From Streptomyces sp. Ag109_O5-10 (lineage in GTDB: Bacteria; Actinomycetota; Actinomycetes; Streptomycetales; Streptomycetaceae): 64,000 bases of DNA. The position numbers and the translations under genes are program-made. A model generated the notes under the pieces. The model saw only the letters and a program-made list of their open reading frames with translations. It did not search any database and had not been told where the DNA came from. Positions within the stretch are counted from its first letter, which is position 1. Every line of letters begins with the position of its first letter. The stretch spans positions 4,650,001-4,714,000 of the forward strand of contig NZ_FNTQ01000001.1 of assembly GCF_900105755.1 (NCBI RefSeq). Direction: 5' to 3'. This document shows, piece after piece, positions 42,329 through 51,322 of the stretch.

Positions 42329-43446
42329 GCCCGCTCCACCGTCCCGTCGGCCACCGCGTACCGCGTACCGGCGAGGATGTGCGGTACGTCGTCGTCCACG
42401 GCGGCGGTGACCAGCACCTGCTCGCCGGGCGCGACCAGCTCCGCCAGCCGCTCCCGGCGCCGGGCGTCCAGTTCGGCGAACACGTCGTCGAGCACCAGCA
42501 CCGGCTCGTTCCCCTCGGCACGCAGCAGGTCGTACGAGGCGAGGCGCAGCGCCAGCGCGTACGACCAGGACTCGCCGTGCGAGGCGTAGCCCTTGGCGGG
42601 CAGCTGCCCCAGCTTGAGGACCAGGTCGTCGCGGTGCGGGCCGACCAGGGTCACGCCCCGCTCGATCTCCTGCTTGCGGACGTCCGCCAGCGCCGCCGTC
42701 AGCTGGCCGTACAGATCCTCGCGCGTGTGCGCCTCGCCGGGCGCCGACGGCCGGTACTCCAGCGCGACGGGACCACCGCCCGGCGCCAGCTGCTCGTAAG
42801 CCTTGTCCGCCAGGGGCTGGATGGCGGCGACCAGGTCGAGCCGCTGGGCGAGCAGCTCGGCGCCGGCCCGCGCGAGGTGCTGGTCCCACACGTCGAGCGT
42901 GGACAGGTCCATGGAACGGCCGCCGTGCCGCCGGGCGAGGGCGGCCGATTTCAACAGCGTGTTCCGCTGCTTGAGCACCCGCTCGTAGTCGGACCGCACG
43001 CCCGCCATCCGCGGAGAGCGCGCCGTGACCAGCTCGTCCAGGAAGCGGCGCCGCTCCCCGGGATCACCCTTCACCAGCGCGAGGTCCTCGGGCGCGAACA
43101 GCACGGTCCGTACGATCCCCAGCACGTCACGCGGCCTGACCTGCGAGGACCTGTTGATGCGGGCGCGGTTGGACTTGCCGGGGTTCAGCTCCAGCTCGAC
43201 CAGCTGCTGCCGGTCGCCCTGCCGGATCTGCGCCCGGATGATCGCCCGGTCGGCGCCCATGCGGACCAGCGGCGCGTCGGAGGCGACCCGGTGGCTGCCG
43301 AGGGTGGCGAGGTAGCCGACGGCCTCGACGAGGTTGGTCTTGCCCTGGCCGTTGGGGCCGACGAAGGCGGTGACGCCCGGGTCGAGCGGGACCTCGACCC
43401 GGGCGTAGGAGCGGAAGTCGGCCAGCGACAGATGCGTGACGTGCAT
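42325..43446 (-). CDS. recF: DNA repair/recombination protein RecF
   Basis: A 373-residue SMC-like ABC ATPase that helps load RecA at single-strand gaps with RecO and RecR. Walker A is GPNGQGKTNLVEAVGYL (about 30-46), the ABC signature lies near SYALALRLASYDLLRAE, and Walker B is VLVLDDVFAELDARRRERL. ATG start. It is followed by dciA with a 4-bp overlap. Confidence 0.97.
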   Translation of the reverse strand: MHVTHLSLADFRSYARVEVPLDPGVTAFVGPNGQGKTNLVEAVGYLATLGSHRVASDAPLVRMGADRAIIRAQIRQGDRQQLVELELNPGKSNRARINRSSQVRPRDVLGIVRTVLFAPEDLALVKGDPGERRRFLDELVTARSPRMAGVRSDYERVLKQRNTLLKSAALARRHGGRSMDLSTLDVWDQHLARAGAELLAQRLDLVAAIQPLADKAYEQLAPGGGPVALEYRPSAPGEAHTREDLYGQLTAALADVRKQEIERGVTLVGPHRDDLVLKLGQLPAKGYASHGESWSYALALRLASYDLLRAEGNEPVLVLDDVFAELDARRRERLAELVAPGEQVLVTAAVDDDVPHILAGTRYAVADGTVERA

Positions 43447-43537
43447 GGGTTCTCGCCGACCTCCCCGTGACCTGCTGCTTCGTCTCTGCCTGGTACTGCT
43501 TCTCGGTACTGCTGGTTCTTCCGGTTCTGCTTCGGTG

Positions 43538-44413
43538 CTACTTCGCCTCTACGGCGTGGCCGCCGAACTGGTTGCGCAGCGCGGCGATCATCTTCATCTG
43601 CGGCGAGTCGTCCTGCCGGGAGGCGAACCGCGCGAACAGCGAGGCGGTGATCGCGGGCAGCGGCACCGCGTTGTCTATCGCGGCTTCCACAGTCCACCGG
43701 CCCTCGCCGGAGTCCTGTGCAAAACCCTTCAGCCTGTCCAGGTGCTCGTCCTCGTCGAGGGCGTTCACCGCGAGGTCGAGCAGCCAGGAACGGATGACCG
43801 TCCCCTCCTGCCAGGAGCGGAAGACCTCGCGCACGTCCGTGACGGAGTCGACCTTCTCCAGGAGCTCCCAGCCCTCGGCGTAGGCCTGCATCATCGCGTA
43901 CTCGATGCCGTTGTGGACCATCTTCGCGAAGTGGCCCGCACCGACCTTGCCGGCGTGCACCGAACCGAAGTCGCCCTCGGGCTTGAGCGCGTCGAAGACC
44001 GGCCGGACCTTCTCGACGTGCTCGGCGTCGCCGCCGTACATCAGGGCGTAGCCGTTCTCCAGGCCCCAGACACCGCCGGAGACGCCGCAGTCGACGAACC
44101 CGATGCCCTTGGCCGCCAGCTCCTCGGCGTGCCTCTCGTCGTCCGTCCAGCGGGAGTTGCCGCCGTCGACGACCACGTCACCGGGCTCCAGGAGCTCGGC
44201 CAGCTCGTCGATCGTGGACTGCGTCGGTGCCCCGGCCGGGACCATCACCCACACCACGCGCGGCCCGCTGAGCTTGCCCACAAGCTCTTCCAGGCTGTGG
44301 ACATCGGCGAGGTCCGGGTTGCGGTCGTATCCGACGACGGTGTGGCCCGCGCGGCGGATCCGCTCGCGCATGTTGCCGCCCATCTTGCCGAGGCCGACGA
44401 GACCGAGCTCCAT
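43538..44413 (-). CDS. gnd: 6-phosphogluconate dehydrogenase, decarboxylating (short form)
   Basis: A 291-residue NAD(P)-dependent enzyme of the short, Gnd/YqeC-type 6-phosphogluconate dehydrogenases that gives ribulose 5-phosphate in the pentose phosphate pathway. N-terminal MELGLVGLGKMGGNMRERI is the Rossmann motif; GDVVVDGGNSRW, FVDCGVSGGVWGLENG and GHFAKMVHNGIEY hold the substrate-binding and catalytic lysine region. ATG at 44413 was chosen; codons upstream to 44506 are not conserved-looking. It sits between dnaN and recF, as in other streptomycetes. Confidence 0.95.
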   Translation of the reverse strand: MELGLVGLGKMGGNMRERIRRAGHTVVGYDRNPDLADVHSLEELVGKLSGPRVVWVMVPAGAPTQSTIDELAELLEPGDVVVDGGNSRWTDDERHAEELAAKGIGFVDCGVSGGVWGLENGYALMYGGDAEHVEKVRPVFDALKPEGDFGSVHAGKVGAGHFAKMVHNGIEYAMMQAYAEGWELLEKVDSVTDVREVFRSWQEGTVIRSWLLDLAVNALDEDEHLDRLKGFAQDSGEGRWTVEAAIDNAVPLPAITASLFARFASRQDDSPQMKMIAALRNQFGGHAVEAK

Positions 44414-44580
44414 CAGTTGGTTCCTTAGGTTGCGGTGTGGCAGGGGAGGCACGTTCGTGCCCGCGTCCGAGCCTAATCCCGGCCCTTTGCGCACAGTTGT
44501 GGGCATAGCCGCTCACCTGGGGAAACCCACCGGACGTCGATGCCGGATACCCACAAGGGACACCCGGCACCGTGCACAGC

Positions 44581-44589
44581 TGTGGACAA
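44581..44589 (-). promoter_or_regulatory. Perfect DnaA box after dnaN
   Basis: TGTGGACAA, the complement of TTGTCCACA, 12 bp downstream of the dnaN stop codon in the dnaN-gnd gap. Confidence 0.55.
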
Positions 44590-44601
44590 CTCGGCCGATG
44601 A

Positions 44602-45732
44602 TCAGCCGCTGAGCCGCACCGGCATGATCAGGTACTTGTACGCCTCGTCCGCCTCGGCGTCCACCGCGGGCTTGCCGCTGAGCAGCGCCGGCTTCGTGGA
44701 CGTCGTGAACGACAGCTGGGCCACCGGGGAGTCGATCGCGCTCAGGCCGTCCAGCAGGAACGTCGGGTTGAAGGCGATCGAGATGTCGTCGCCGTCCAGC
44801 TGGGCGTCGACCCTTTCCACAGCCTGTGCGTCGTCGCTGGAACCGGCCTCCAGGATCAGCACACCCTGCTCGAAGCTGAGCCGCACCGGGGTGTTCCGCT
44901 CGGCGACCAGGGCGACGCGCTTGACGGCCTCCACGAAGGGGGCGGTCTCGATCACGGCGACGGAGTTGAACTCGGTCGGGAACAGCGTGCGGTACTTCGG
45001 CAGGTCGCCCTCGAGCAGCCGCGTGGTCGTGCGGCGGCCGGCGCCCTCGAAACCGATGAGCCCCTCGCCCGCGCCCGAGCCGGAGAGCGCCAGGATGACG
45101 CTGTCGCCGCTCGTGAGGGCCTTGGCGGTGTCCAGGAGGGTCTTGGCGGGCACCAGGGCGACCGCGGAGGCCTCCGGGTTCTCCGGCTTCCACAGGAACT
45201 CGCGGACCGCGAAGCGGTAGCGGTCGGTGGAGGCCAGGGTGACCGTGTCGCCCTCGATCTCGATGCGCACACCGGTGAGCACCGGCAGCGTGTCGTCACG
45301 TCCGGCGGCGATGGCCACCTGGGAGACCGCGGAGGCGAAGACCTCGCCGGGGACCGTGCCCGTCGCGTTCGGCATCTGCGGCAGGGACGGGTACTCCTCC
45401 ACCGGCAGGGTGTGCAGCGTGAACCGGGACGATCCACAGACCACCGTGGCCCGTACACCGTCTGTGGAAATCTCCACCGGCCGGTTGGGGAGCGCGCGGC
45501 AGATGTCGGCGAGCAGGCGGCCGGAGACGAGGACCGTGCCCTCCTCCTCGACCTCGGTCTCGACGCTGACCCGTGCGGAGACCTCGTAGTCGAAGCTGGA
45601 CAGGCTCAGCTGGCCGTCCTCGGCCTTCAGCAGCAGGCCGGCGAGGACCGGCGCCGGCGGACGGGCCGGGAGGCTGCGTGCCGCCCACGCCACTGCCTCC
45701 GCGAGTACGTCGCGTTCCACCCGGATCTTCAC
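44602..45732 (-). CDS. dnaN: DNA polymerase III beta clamp
   Basis: A 376-residue sliding clamp with the three clamp domains in order, starting VKIRVERDVLAEAVAWAA and ending YKYLIMPVRLSG, the usual C-terminal clamp-binding groove residues (MPVRL). GTG start at 45732; the frame is open to 45846 but upstream sequence belongs to the origin flank. The length equals that of S. coelicolor DnaN. Confidence 0.98.
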   Translation of the reverse strand: MKIRVERDVLAEAVAWAARSLPARPPAPVLAGLLLKAEDGQLSLSSFDYEVSARVSVETEVEEEGTVLVSGRLLADICRALPNRPVEISTDGVRATVVCGSSRFTLHTLPVEEYPSLPQMPNATGTVPGEVFASAVSQVAIAAGRDDTLPVLTGVRIEIEGDTVTLASTDRYRFAVREFLWKPENPEASAVALVPAKTLLDTAKALTSGDSVILALSGSGAGEGLIGFEGAGRRTTTRLLEGDLPKYRTLFPTEFNSVAVIETAPFVEAVKRVALVAERNTPVRLSFEQGVLILEAGSSDDAQAVERVDAQLDGDDISIAFNPTFLLDGLSAIDSPVAQLSFTTSTKPALLSGKPAVDAEADEAYKYLIMPVRLSG

Positions 45733-45899
45733 CGTAAGCCCGCCTCCTGCTGTCGCCGGGGCTTCTCGCCCTGCTGCGTCTTCGTCGTCTGTCCCGGTGT
45801 CGTCGGCCCCGGGAGGGGAAGAACACCGGGGACCAGTCTGACGCACCGCACTGACAGCTGGTGCCTCTCGGGGTCAAGTCGTGACGAGGCGCGGTCGGA

Positions 45900-46490
45900 G
45901 GCCGGAGAGCGAGTTGTGCACAGGGCCCTCTTCGAAACGGATTCCCAGCTCTCTCTAGTTGTCAGTAGTAGTAGGGGCTGTGGATACCGTGGATAACCTC
46001 GTTTGCCCAGCTCAGGGCCGAGATTTTGTCCACTGCCCCTGTGGGTGGACCCGGTGGACAACTGGGTGCCGCTGTGGAGAACAGAAAGTTCTGCACACGC
46101 CATGCACAGCCCGGGGGGACTTCTCCCCAAGGCCGTCCCCAGCTTTACCCACCTTTCCCACAGGCCAACCCGGCACCTTTGTGTGACGCCTTTCACTCGA
46201 CCCGGTGAGCGGGCGCGTCACGTTGCCGAACAGTGGACAGCGGTGTGGAGAAGCCGGGGATCGTTGGGGACAACCGACCCTCACCCTGTGGGCGACCGGT
46301 GGACAACTTCGTGCACAGCCTGTGGATCTTTTCTTCGTCCACAGTCTGTGGAGATCCGTTGTCCACGATTCCACAGCCACCTGAGCTGCCCTGATGCGGT
46401 TTGAGCCCCCAGCCTGTGGACGGCGTTCGGGACAACTTCACAGTCCCCAGGGTGTGGACGCAAGAAAGCCGGCAAATCTGTGGAGGACGG
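45900..46490. other. oriC: Chromosomal origin of replication oriC
   Basis: A noncoding region between dnaN and dnaA packed with DnaA boxes of type TTGTCCACA or one change from it, in both orientations. Clear examples on the forward coordinates are 45979, 45988, 46026, 46053, 46073, 46244, 46298, 46335, 46347, 46359, 46415, 46453 and 46479; weaker ones lie at 45914, 46154, 46309, 46321 and 46367. The density rises towards the dnaA side (46298-46375 has at least six). No strongly AT-rich unwinding element is obvious, as is usual in Streptomyces. Confidence 0.95.
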
Positions 46491-46636
46491 CCGTAACCAG
46501 CCTGGTAATCGAACAGCGGGGGCGTCCGCTCGCGACCTCGTTCAGGGCACGCGCCCCCGTCAGGGGTGCGGGGAACTGCGTGCCAAGCCCCCGCCGGGCC
46601 CGCGGCAGGCCACATCCTGGGCCACCCCAGAACGCG
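46491..46636. other. oriC-dnaA spacer with a hairpin
   Basis: Noncoding. It has an inverted repeat pairing CGGGGGCG near 46517 with CGCCCCCG near 46552, perhaps a second terminator guarding oriC from dnaA transcription. Confidence 0.4.
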
Positions 46637-46671
46637 AAAAGGCGCCCCGGGATCTCTCCCAAGGGCGCCCT
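46637..46671 (-). terminator. dnaA terminator
   Basis: On the reverse strand AGGGCGCCC and GGGGCGCCT pair with one bulged base and are followed by TTTTCGCGTT. It would stop dnaA transcripts before oriC. Confidence 0.75.
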
Positions 46672-46705
46672 GCACGCCGTGGAAGCGTCGGACGTGCCGC
46701 CGCCG

Positions 46706-48706
46706 CTACCCGTTCTTGATGCGGTTGGTCAGCTCGGTGACCTGGTTGTAGATCGACCGCCGCTCCGCCATCAGCGCCCGGATCTTCCGGTCGGCGTGCA
46801 TCACGGTCGTGTGGTCCCGGTTCCCGAACTGCGCCCCGATCTTCGGCAGCGACAGATCCGTCAGCTCCCGGCACAGGTACATGGCGATCTGCCGCGCCGT
46901 GACCAGCTGCCGCCCGCGCGAGCTCCCGCACAGGTCCTCGACCGTGAGCCCGAAGTAGTCCGCGGTCGCCGCCATGATCGCCGTCGCGCTGATCTCCGGA
47001 GTGGAGTCCTGCCCGCCGGGGATCAGGTCCTTCAGCACGATCTCGGTCAGCCCGAGATCGACCGGCTGCCGGTTGAGCGACGCGAACGCCGTCACCCGGA
47101 TCAGCGCGCCCTCCAGCTCACGGATGTTGCGCGAGATGCGGGAGGCGATGAACTCCAGCACCTCCGGCGGGGCGTTCAGCTGCTCCTGCACCGCCTTCTT
47201 GCGGAGGATCGCGATCCGCGTCTCCAGTTCAGGCGGCTGGACGTCGGTGATCAGGCCCCACTCGAACCGGTTCCGCAGCCGGTCCTCCAGCGTGACCAGC
47301 TGCTTGGGCGGCCGGTCGCTGGAGAGCACGATCTGCTTGTTCGCGTTGTGGAGCGTGTTGAAGGTGTGGAAGAACTCCTCCTGCGTCGACTCCTTGTCCG
47401 CGAGGAACTGGATGTCGTCGACGAGCAGGATGTCCATCTCGCGGTAGCGCTTGCGGAAGCTGTCGCCCTTGCCGTCGCGGATGGAGTTGATGAACTCGTT
47501 GGTGAACTCCTCCGAGCTCACGTACCGCACGCGCGTGCCGGGGTAGAGGCTCCGCGCGTAGTGCCCGATCGCGTGCAGCAGGTGCGTCTTGCCGAGTCCC
47601 GACTCCCCGTAGATGAAGAGGGGGTTGTACGCCTTCGCGGGCGCCTCGGCGACGGCGACCGCGGCGGCGTGCGCGAAGCGGTTGGACGCGCCGATGACGA
47701 ACGTGTCGAAGAGGTACTTCGGGTTCAGGCGGGCGGTCGGCTCACCGGGGCCGCCGGCCGGCGCGGGCTTCGCGCCCAGCGGCCCGGGGCCGCCGGCACT
47801 CGGCAGGTCCGGCCGTCCGGTACCGCCGCGGTGGCCCTGGCCCTGGCCCGGGCCACCCGAGGGGTCGCCCAGCTCACGGCGCCCGGAGTCCCGGTCGTAG
47901 TCGGAGCGGTCGTGGGCGGGCCGCTCGTACTCGGAGCGGTCGTGGGCAGGCCGCTCGTACTCGGAGCGGTCGTGGACAGGCCGCTCGTACTCGGAGCGCT
48001 CGTAGTCGGGCCGCTCGTAATCAGGGCGCGGCGGTTCGTACTCCGCGCGCTGCTGCTCGTACGGGGGCCGGTCCAGCGGCTGCTGCGGGCGGTACTCCTG
48101 GGCGTACGAGTCCTGGCCGCCGTAGCCGTCCGAGCGGTACGTGTCCTGGGACGGCGAGGCATACGGGTCGCGCTCCGGGAAGCCCAGCCGCGGCTGCTGC
48201 CAGCTGTACTCGTCCTGGCCGGGGCGCGGCCAGGCGCCGGGCTCGGGGCGCTGGTACTCGGAGGGGTAGGCGGGGCGGGCGGTGGGGAGCTGGTCGCGGC
48301 CGTCCCGGTCCGGCAGCTGCTCGGCGCGGTGGCGGCCGTACCCGCCGCCGTCGTACTGCGAAGACGGGGACTCCGGCTCGTCGTAGCGCTGTTTCTGCAC
48401 AGGGGGCGCCGGCGGGGCCGGGGGCTCGCCCGCGGACTCGTCCACGGTGATCGCGATCCGGATCGGGCGCCCGCACTCGCGGCTCAGGGTCTCGCTGACG
48501 ATCGGTGCGAGACGGCCCTCCAGTACGTTCTTCGCGAATTCGTTCGGTACGGCGAGGAGGGCGGTGTCCGCCACCAGCGCGAGCGGCTGACAGCGCCTGA
48601 TCCAGTGCTCGTCCTTCGCCTCCACACCCTGACCGCGGCCCTCGCCCAGGAGCTGCTCCAGTACTCGTGGCCACACTGCGGCAAGATCGGCAGGTACGTC
48701 AGCCAC
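46706..48706 (-). CDS. dnaA: Chromosomal replication initiator DnaA
   Basis: A 666-residue initiator. Domain I (about 1-90) is followed by a very long Pro/Gln/Asp/Tyr-rich domain II (about 100-325) holding tandem decapeptides like SEYERPAHDR, as is typical of Streptomyces. The AAA+ domain III has Walker A GESGLGKTHLLHAIG (about 366-376), Walker B ILLVDDIQFLADKE and sensor motifs. Domain IV binds DnaA boxes through LPKIGAQFGNRDHTTVMHADRKI-type signature residues near 625. GTG start. It is divergent from rpmH and probably autoregulated by boxes at 48842-48862. Confidence 0.98.
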   Translation of the reverse strand: MADVPADLAAVWPRVLEQLLGEGRGQGVEAKDEHWIRRCQPLALVADTALLAVPNEFAKNVLEGRLAPIVSETLSRECGRPIRIAITVDESAGEPPAPPAPPVQKQRYDEPESPSSQYDGGGYGRHRAEQLPDRDGRDQLPTARPAYPSEYQRPEPGAWPRPGQDEYSWQQPRLGFPERDPYASPSQDTYRSDGYGGQDSYAQEYRPQQPLDRPPYEQQRAEYEPPRPDYERPDYERSEYERPVHDRSEYERPAHDRSEYERPAHDRSDYDRDSGRRELGDPSGGPGQGQGHRGGTGRPDLPSAGGPGPLGAKPAPAGGPGEPTARLNPKYLFDTFVIGASNRFAHAAAVAVAEAPAKAYNPLFIYGESGLGKTHLLHAIGHYARSLYPGTRVRYVSSEEFTNEFINSIRDGKGDSFRKRYREMDILLVDDIQFLADKESTQEEFFHTFNTLHNANKQIVLSSDRPPKQLVTLEDRLRNRFEWGLITDVQPPELETRIAILRKKAVQEQLNAPPEVLEFIASRISRNIRELEGALIRVTAFASLNRQPVDLGLTEIVLKDLIPGGQDSTPEISATAIMAATADYFGLTVEDLCGSSRGRQLVTARQIAMYLCRELTDLSLPKIGAQFGNRDHTTVMHADRKIRALMAERRSIYNQVTELTNRIKNG
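47901..48020 (-). repeat. 30-bp tandem repeats in dnaA domain II
   Basis: Three near-identical 30-bp units at 47901, 47931 and 47961 and a degenerate fourth at 47991 encode SEYERP(A/V)HDR decapeptides. Confidence 0.9.
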
Positions 48707-48807
48707 AGGGCACGCTCTCTCACAGGTCCCACGAACGTGTGGTTCGAGGACGGGTCGGGATGAATATCGGGTCGGGCGGGGATAAAGGAACGAATCGGAG
48801 TTCAGCC

Positions 48808-48837
48808 ACGGTAGTCAGCGTGGCGGGTGCGGTTCAA
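48808..48837 (-). promoter_or_regulatory. dnaA promoter
   Basis: On the reverse strand TTGAAC (48837-48832), an 18-bp spacer and TACCGT (48813-48808) form a sigma-HrdB-type promoter about 100 bp before dnaA. Confidence 0.75.
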
Positions 48838-48841
48838 GTTG

Positions 48842-48862
48842 TTGTCCCCAGCCTGTGGATAG
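48842..48862. promoter_or_regulatory. DnaA boxes between the dnaA and rpmH promoters
   Basis: TTGTCCCCA at 48842-48850 and TGTGGATAG at 48854-48862, each one change from consensus, lie between the two divergent promoters and fit DnaA autoregulation. Confidence 0.65.
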
Positions 48863-48883
48863 TGTCTCTCGGTCACTGCTGGT

Positions 48884-48913
48884 TTGACCGAATGGCGTAG
48901 CCCCGCGTACCGT
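48884..48913 (+). promoter_or_regulatory. rpmH promoter
   Basis: TTGACC (48884-48889), an 18-bp spacer and TACCGT (48908-48913) match the vegetative consensus. The leader to rpmH is about 160 bp. Confidence 0.8.
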
Positions 48914-49079
48914 AACCAGGTCGAGTTGTCGATGGCTGCTGCCGCCTGCCTCCGATGGGCACAGATCGCTGAAGGTGATCGGGAAGCGGTGCACTCGGGC
49001 GTGATGCGAGCTACTCGTGGGCGCACGGTGACAGCCAGGACGGCACCCGCCACCACCGATTGATTTCTGGAGCCCCCGA

Positions 49080-49217
49080 GTGAGCAAGCGCACCTTCCAG
49101 CCGAACAACCGTCGTCGCGCGAAGACCCACGGCTTCCGCCTGCGGATGCGCACCCGTGCCGGCCGCGCGATTCTCGCGAACCGTCGTGCCAAGGGTCGCG
49201 CCAGCCTGTCCGCCTGA
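49080..49217 (+). CDS. rpmH: 50S ribosomal protein L34
   Basis: A 45-residue very basic ribosomal protein, VSKRTFQPNNRRRAKTHGF at the start and AKGRASLSA at the end, the complete family sequence. GTG start at 49080 with GGAG just upstream. First gene of the rpmH-rnpA-yidD-yidC-khpB operon. Confidence 0.97.
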   Translation: MSKRTFQPNNRRRAKTHGFRLRMRTRAGRAILANRRAKGRASLSA

Positions 49218-49238
49218 TCCCGATCAGGTCATGACGTC

Positions 49239-49610
49239 GTGCTGCCTACCGAGCATCGGCTGAGGCGGCGCGAGGACTTCGCGACCGCGGTACGACGGGG
49301 TCGCCGGGCAGGCCGCCCGTCCCTCGTCGTCCACCTTCGTAGCGGTGCCACGGACCCGCACGCGCCTGGGGAGAGCGCTCCCCCGACGCGTGCGGGTTTC
49401 GTCGTGAGCAAGACCGTGGGTGGTGCCGTTGTGCGCAACACAGTGAAGCGCAGACTGCGCCATCTGATGCGTGAGCGAGTCGCCCTGTTCCCCCCCGGTA
49501 GCCTGGTAGTCGTACGAGCGCTGCCCGGAGCGGGCGACGCCGACCATGCACAGCTGGCCCGAGACCTGGATGCCGCCATCGAGCGGCTGCTGGGAGGGGG
49601 CGCGCGATGA
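49239..49610 (+). CDS. rnpA: Ribonuclease P protein component
   Basis: A 123-residue basic protein that assists the RNase P RNA in tRNA 5' processing. VLPTEHRLRRREDFATAVRRG at the N-terminus and the RNR-type motif VVRNTVKRRLRHLMRER are diagnostic. GTG start 21 bp after rpmH; its stop overlaps yidD (ATGA). Confidence 0.96.
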   Translation: MLPTEHRLRRREDFATAVRRGRRAGRPSLVVHLRSGATDPHAPGESAPPTRAGFVVSKTVGGAVVRNTVKRRLRHLMRERVALFPPGSLVVVRALPGAGDADHAQLARDLDAAIERLLGGGAR

Positions 49611-49972
49611 AGTACCCGCTGCTGGCTCTGATCAAGCTGTACCAGTGGACGATCAGTCCGCTGCTGGGGCCGGTGTGCAAGTACTACCCGTCGTGCTCCC
49701 ACTACGGCTACACGGCCATCGACCGGCACGGTGCGATCAAGGGCACGGCACTCACGGCCTGGCGCATCCTGCGGTGCAATCCGTGGTCGCTCGGCGGTGT
49801 GGACCATGTTCCGCCGCGCAAGCGCCCGCGGTGGCACGAAATGCTGCGTGACGCCTGGCGTGCACGCAGGGGCGGGCCCTCCGCCGCCGAACCGGCCACC
49901 GAGGAGAAGCCTCCCTCCGAGCTTCCTTCGAGCCCGGCCGCAGAGACTTCGTCCCATGCCCAAGGAGCATGA
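49607..49972 (+). CDS. yidD: Membrane protein insertion efficiency factor YidD
   Basis: A 121-residue protein with the family core LLALIKLYQWTISPLLGPVCKYYPSCSHYGYTAI (spread over residues 5-38), including the CxxYPSCS motif, and CNPWSLGGVDHVP. The Glu/Ala/Pro-rich C-terminal tail is lineage-specific. YidD aids YidC insertion. Overlaps rnpA by 4 bp. Confidence 0.95.
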   Translation: MKYPLLALIKLYQWTISPLLGPVCKYYPSCSHYGYTAIDRHGAIKGTALTAWRILRCNPWSLGGVDHVPPRKRPRWHEMLRDAWRARRGGPSAAEPATEEKPPSELPSSPAAETSSHAQGA

Positions 49973-49975
49973 TTA

Positions 49976-51307
49976 GTGGACACGATTGCCAGCCTGTTCA
50001 GCTTCATCACGACACCCGTCTCATGGGTCATCGTCCAGTTCCACTCGGTGTACGGGAAGATCTTCGGTCCTGACACGGGCTGGGCCTGGGGCCTGTCCAT
50101 CGTGTCCCTGGTGATCCTGATCCGCATCTGCCTGATCCCGCTCTTCGTGAAGCAGATCAAGGCGACCCGGGCCATGCAGACGCTCCAGCCCGAGATGAAG
50201 AAGATCCAGGAGCGCTACAAGAACGACAAGCAGCGCCAGTCCGAAGAGATGATGAAGCTGTACAAGGAGTCGGGTACCAACCCGCTCTCCTCGTGCCTTC
50301 CCATCCTGGCGCAGTCGCCGTTCTTCTTCGCCCTGTACCACGTGCTCAACGGCATCGCCACGGGCTCAACGATCGGCGTCATCAACGAGTCGCTGCTGGC
50401 CAGCGCTCGTAAGGCCCACATCTTCGGGGCACCGCTCGCCGCGAAGTTCACGGACGGATCCTCGAAGGTGGAGGCGCTCGGCGCCTCCCTCACGGACGTC
50501 CGGGTCGTCACCGCGGTCATGATCGTCCTGATGTCGGCGTCGCAGTTCTACACGCAGCGCCAGCTGATGACGAAGAACGTCGACACCACGGTGAAGACGC
50601 CGTTCATGCAGCAGCAGAAGATGCTGATGTACGTCTTCCCGGTCATGTTCGCCGTCTTCGGTATCAACTTCCCGGTCGGCGTCCTCGTCTACTGGCTGAC
50701 CACCAACGTGTGGACCATGGGCCAGCAGATGTACGTCATCCGCAACAACCCGACCCCCGGTTCCAAGGCCCAGGCCGCCTACCTGGAGCGCCTCACCAAG
50801 CACGTCACGCACCACGGAAAGACCCGTCGGCGCAGCGAGAAGACCATCGTCAAGGCGATCGTCGCCAAGGGCCGGGACCGCAATGAGTTCGAGCGCTCGT
50901 TCATCAACGCGCTGACCAAGGCCGGCCTCGTGGCCCAGGCCGACGGCACCGTGGCGAAGGGCGAGGCCCAGGCCGTCGGGCAGACCGAGGACGGCGTCAC
51001 CACGACCTCCGGTGCCGCACGGCGCCAGCAGCCCAAGCGCCAGACCAAGGCCCAGCGGCAGTCCGGCGCAGCGAAGGCGGGCGGCGACTCCACCTCGGAT
51101 CCGTCGGCTGCCTCGGACGCATCGGCCTCCTCGGACCAGTCGGCTTCGGAGAGCAAGACGACCTCGCTGGAGAAGTCCGACGAGCCTCAGGACGCCAAGC
51201 CGACCGCGAAGCAGGCCCCGAAGGGCGGTTCCAACGGCCGCAGCAGGGCCCAGTCCGGTCAGCGCAAGGGCGGTCCGCAGCGCCCCAAGTCCCCGTCCAA
51301 GAAGTAA
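49976..51307 (+). CDS. yidC: Membrane protein insertase YidC
   Basis: A 443-residue Oxa1/YidC insertase without the large Gram-negative P1 domain. Five membrane helices are visible, with TGWAWGLSIVSLVILIRICLIPL containing the conserved groove arginine, LSSCLPILAQSPFFFALY, and LVYWLTTNVWTMGQQ. The C-terminal tail (about 290-443) is a highly charged Lys/Gln/Ser-rich cytoplasmic extension likely to contact ribosomes. GTG start 3 bp after yidD. Confidence 0.96.
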   Translation: MDTIASLFSFITTPVSWVIVQFHSVYGKIFGPDTGWAWGLSIVSLVILIRICLIPLFVKQIKATRAMQTLQPEMKKIQERYKNDKQRQSEEMMKLYKESGTNPLSSCLPILAQSPFFFALYHVLNGIATGSTIGVINESLLASARKAHIFGAPLAAKFTDGSSKVEALGASLTDVRVVTAVMIVLMSASQFYTQRQLMTKNVDTTVKTPFMQQQKMLMYVFPVMFAVFGINFPVGVLVYWLTTNVWTMGQQMYVIRNNPTPGSKAQAAYLERLTKHVTHHGKTRRRSEKTIVKAIVAKGRDRNEFERSFINALTKAGLVAQADGTVAKGEAQAVGQTEDGVTTTSGAARRQQPKRQTKAQRQSGAAKAGGDSTSDPSAASDASASSDQSASESKTTSLEKSDEPQDAKPTAKQAPKGGSNGRSRAQSGQRKGGPQRPKSPSKK

Positions 51308-51322
51308 GAAGGAGTCCATCCC

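Noticed and set aside
47901..48020. Regular 30-bp repeats resembling a CRISPR array
   Set aside because: Units are contiguous without spacers, lie in frame in dnaA and encode SEYERPAHDR decapeptides.
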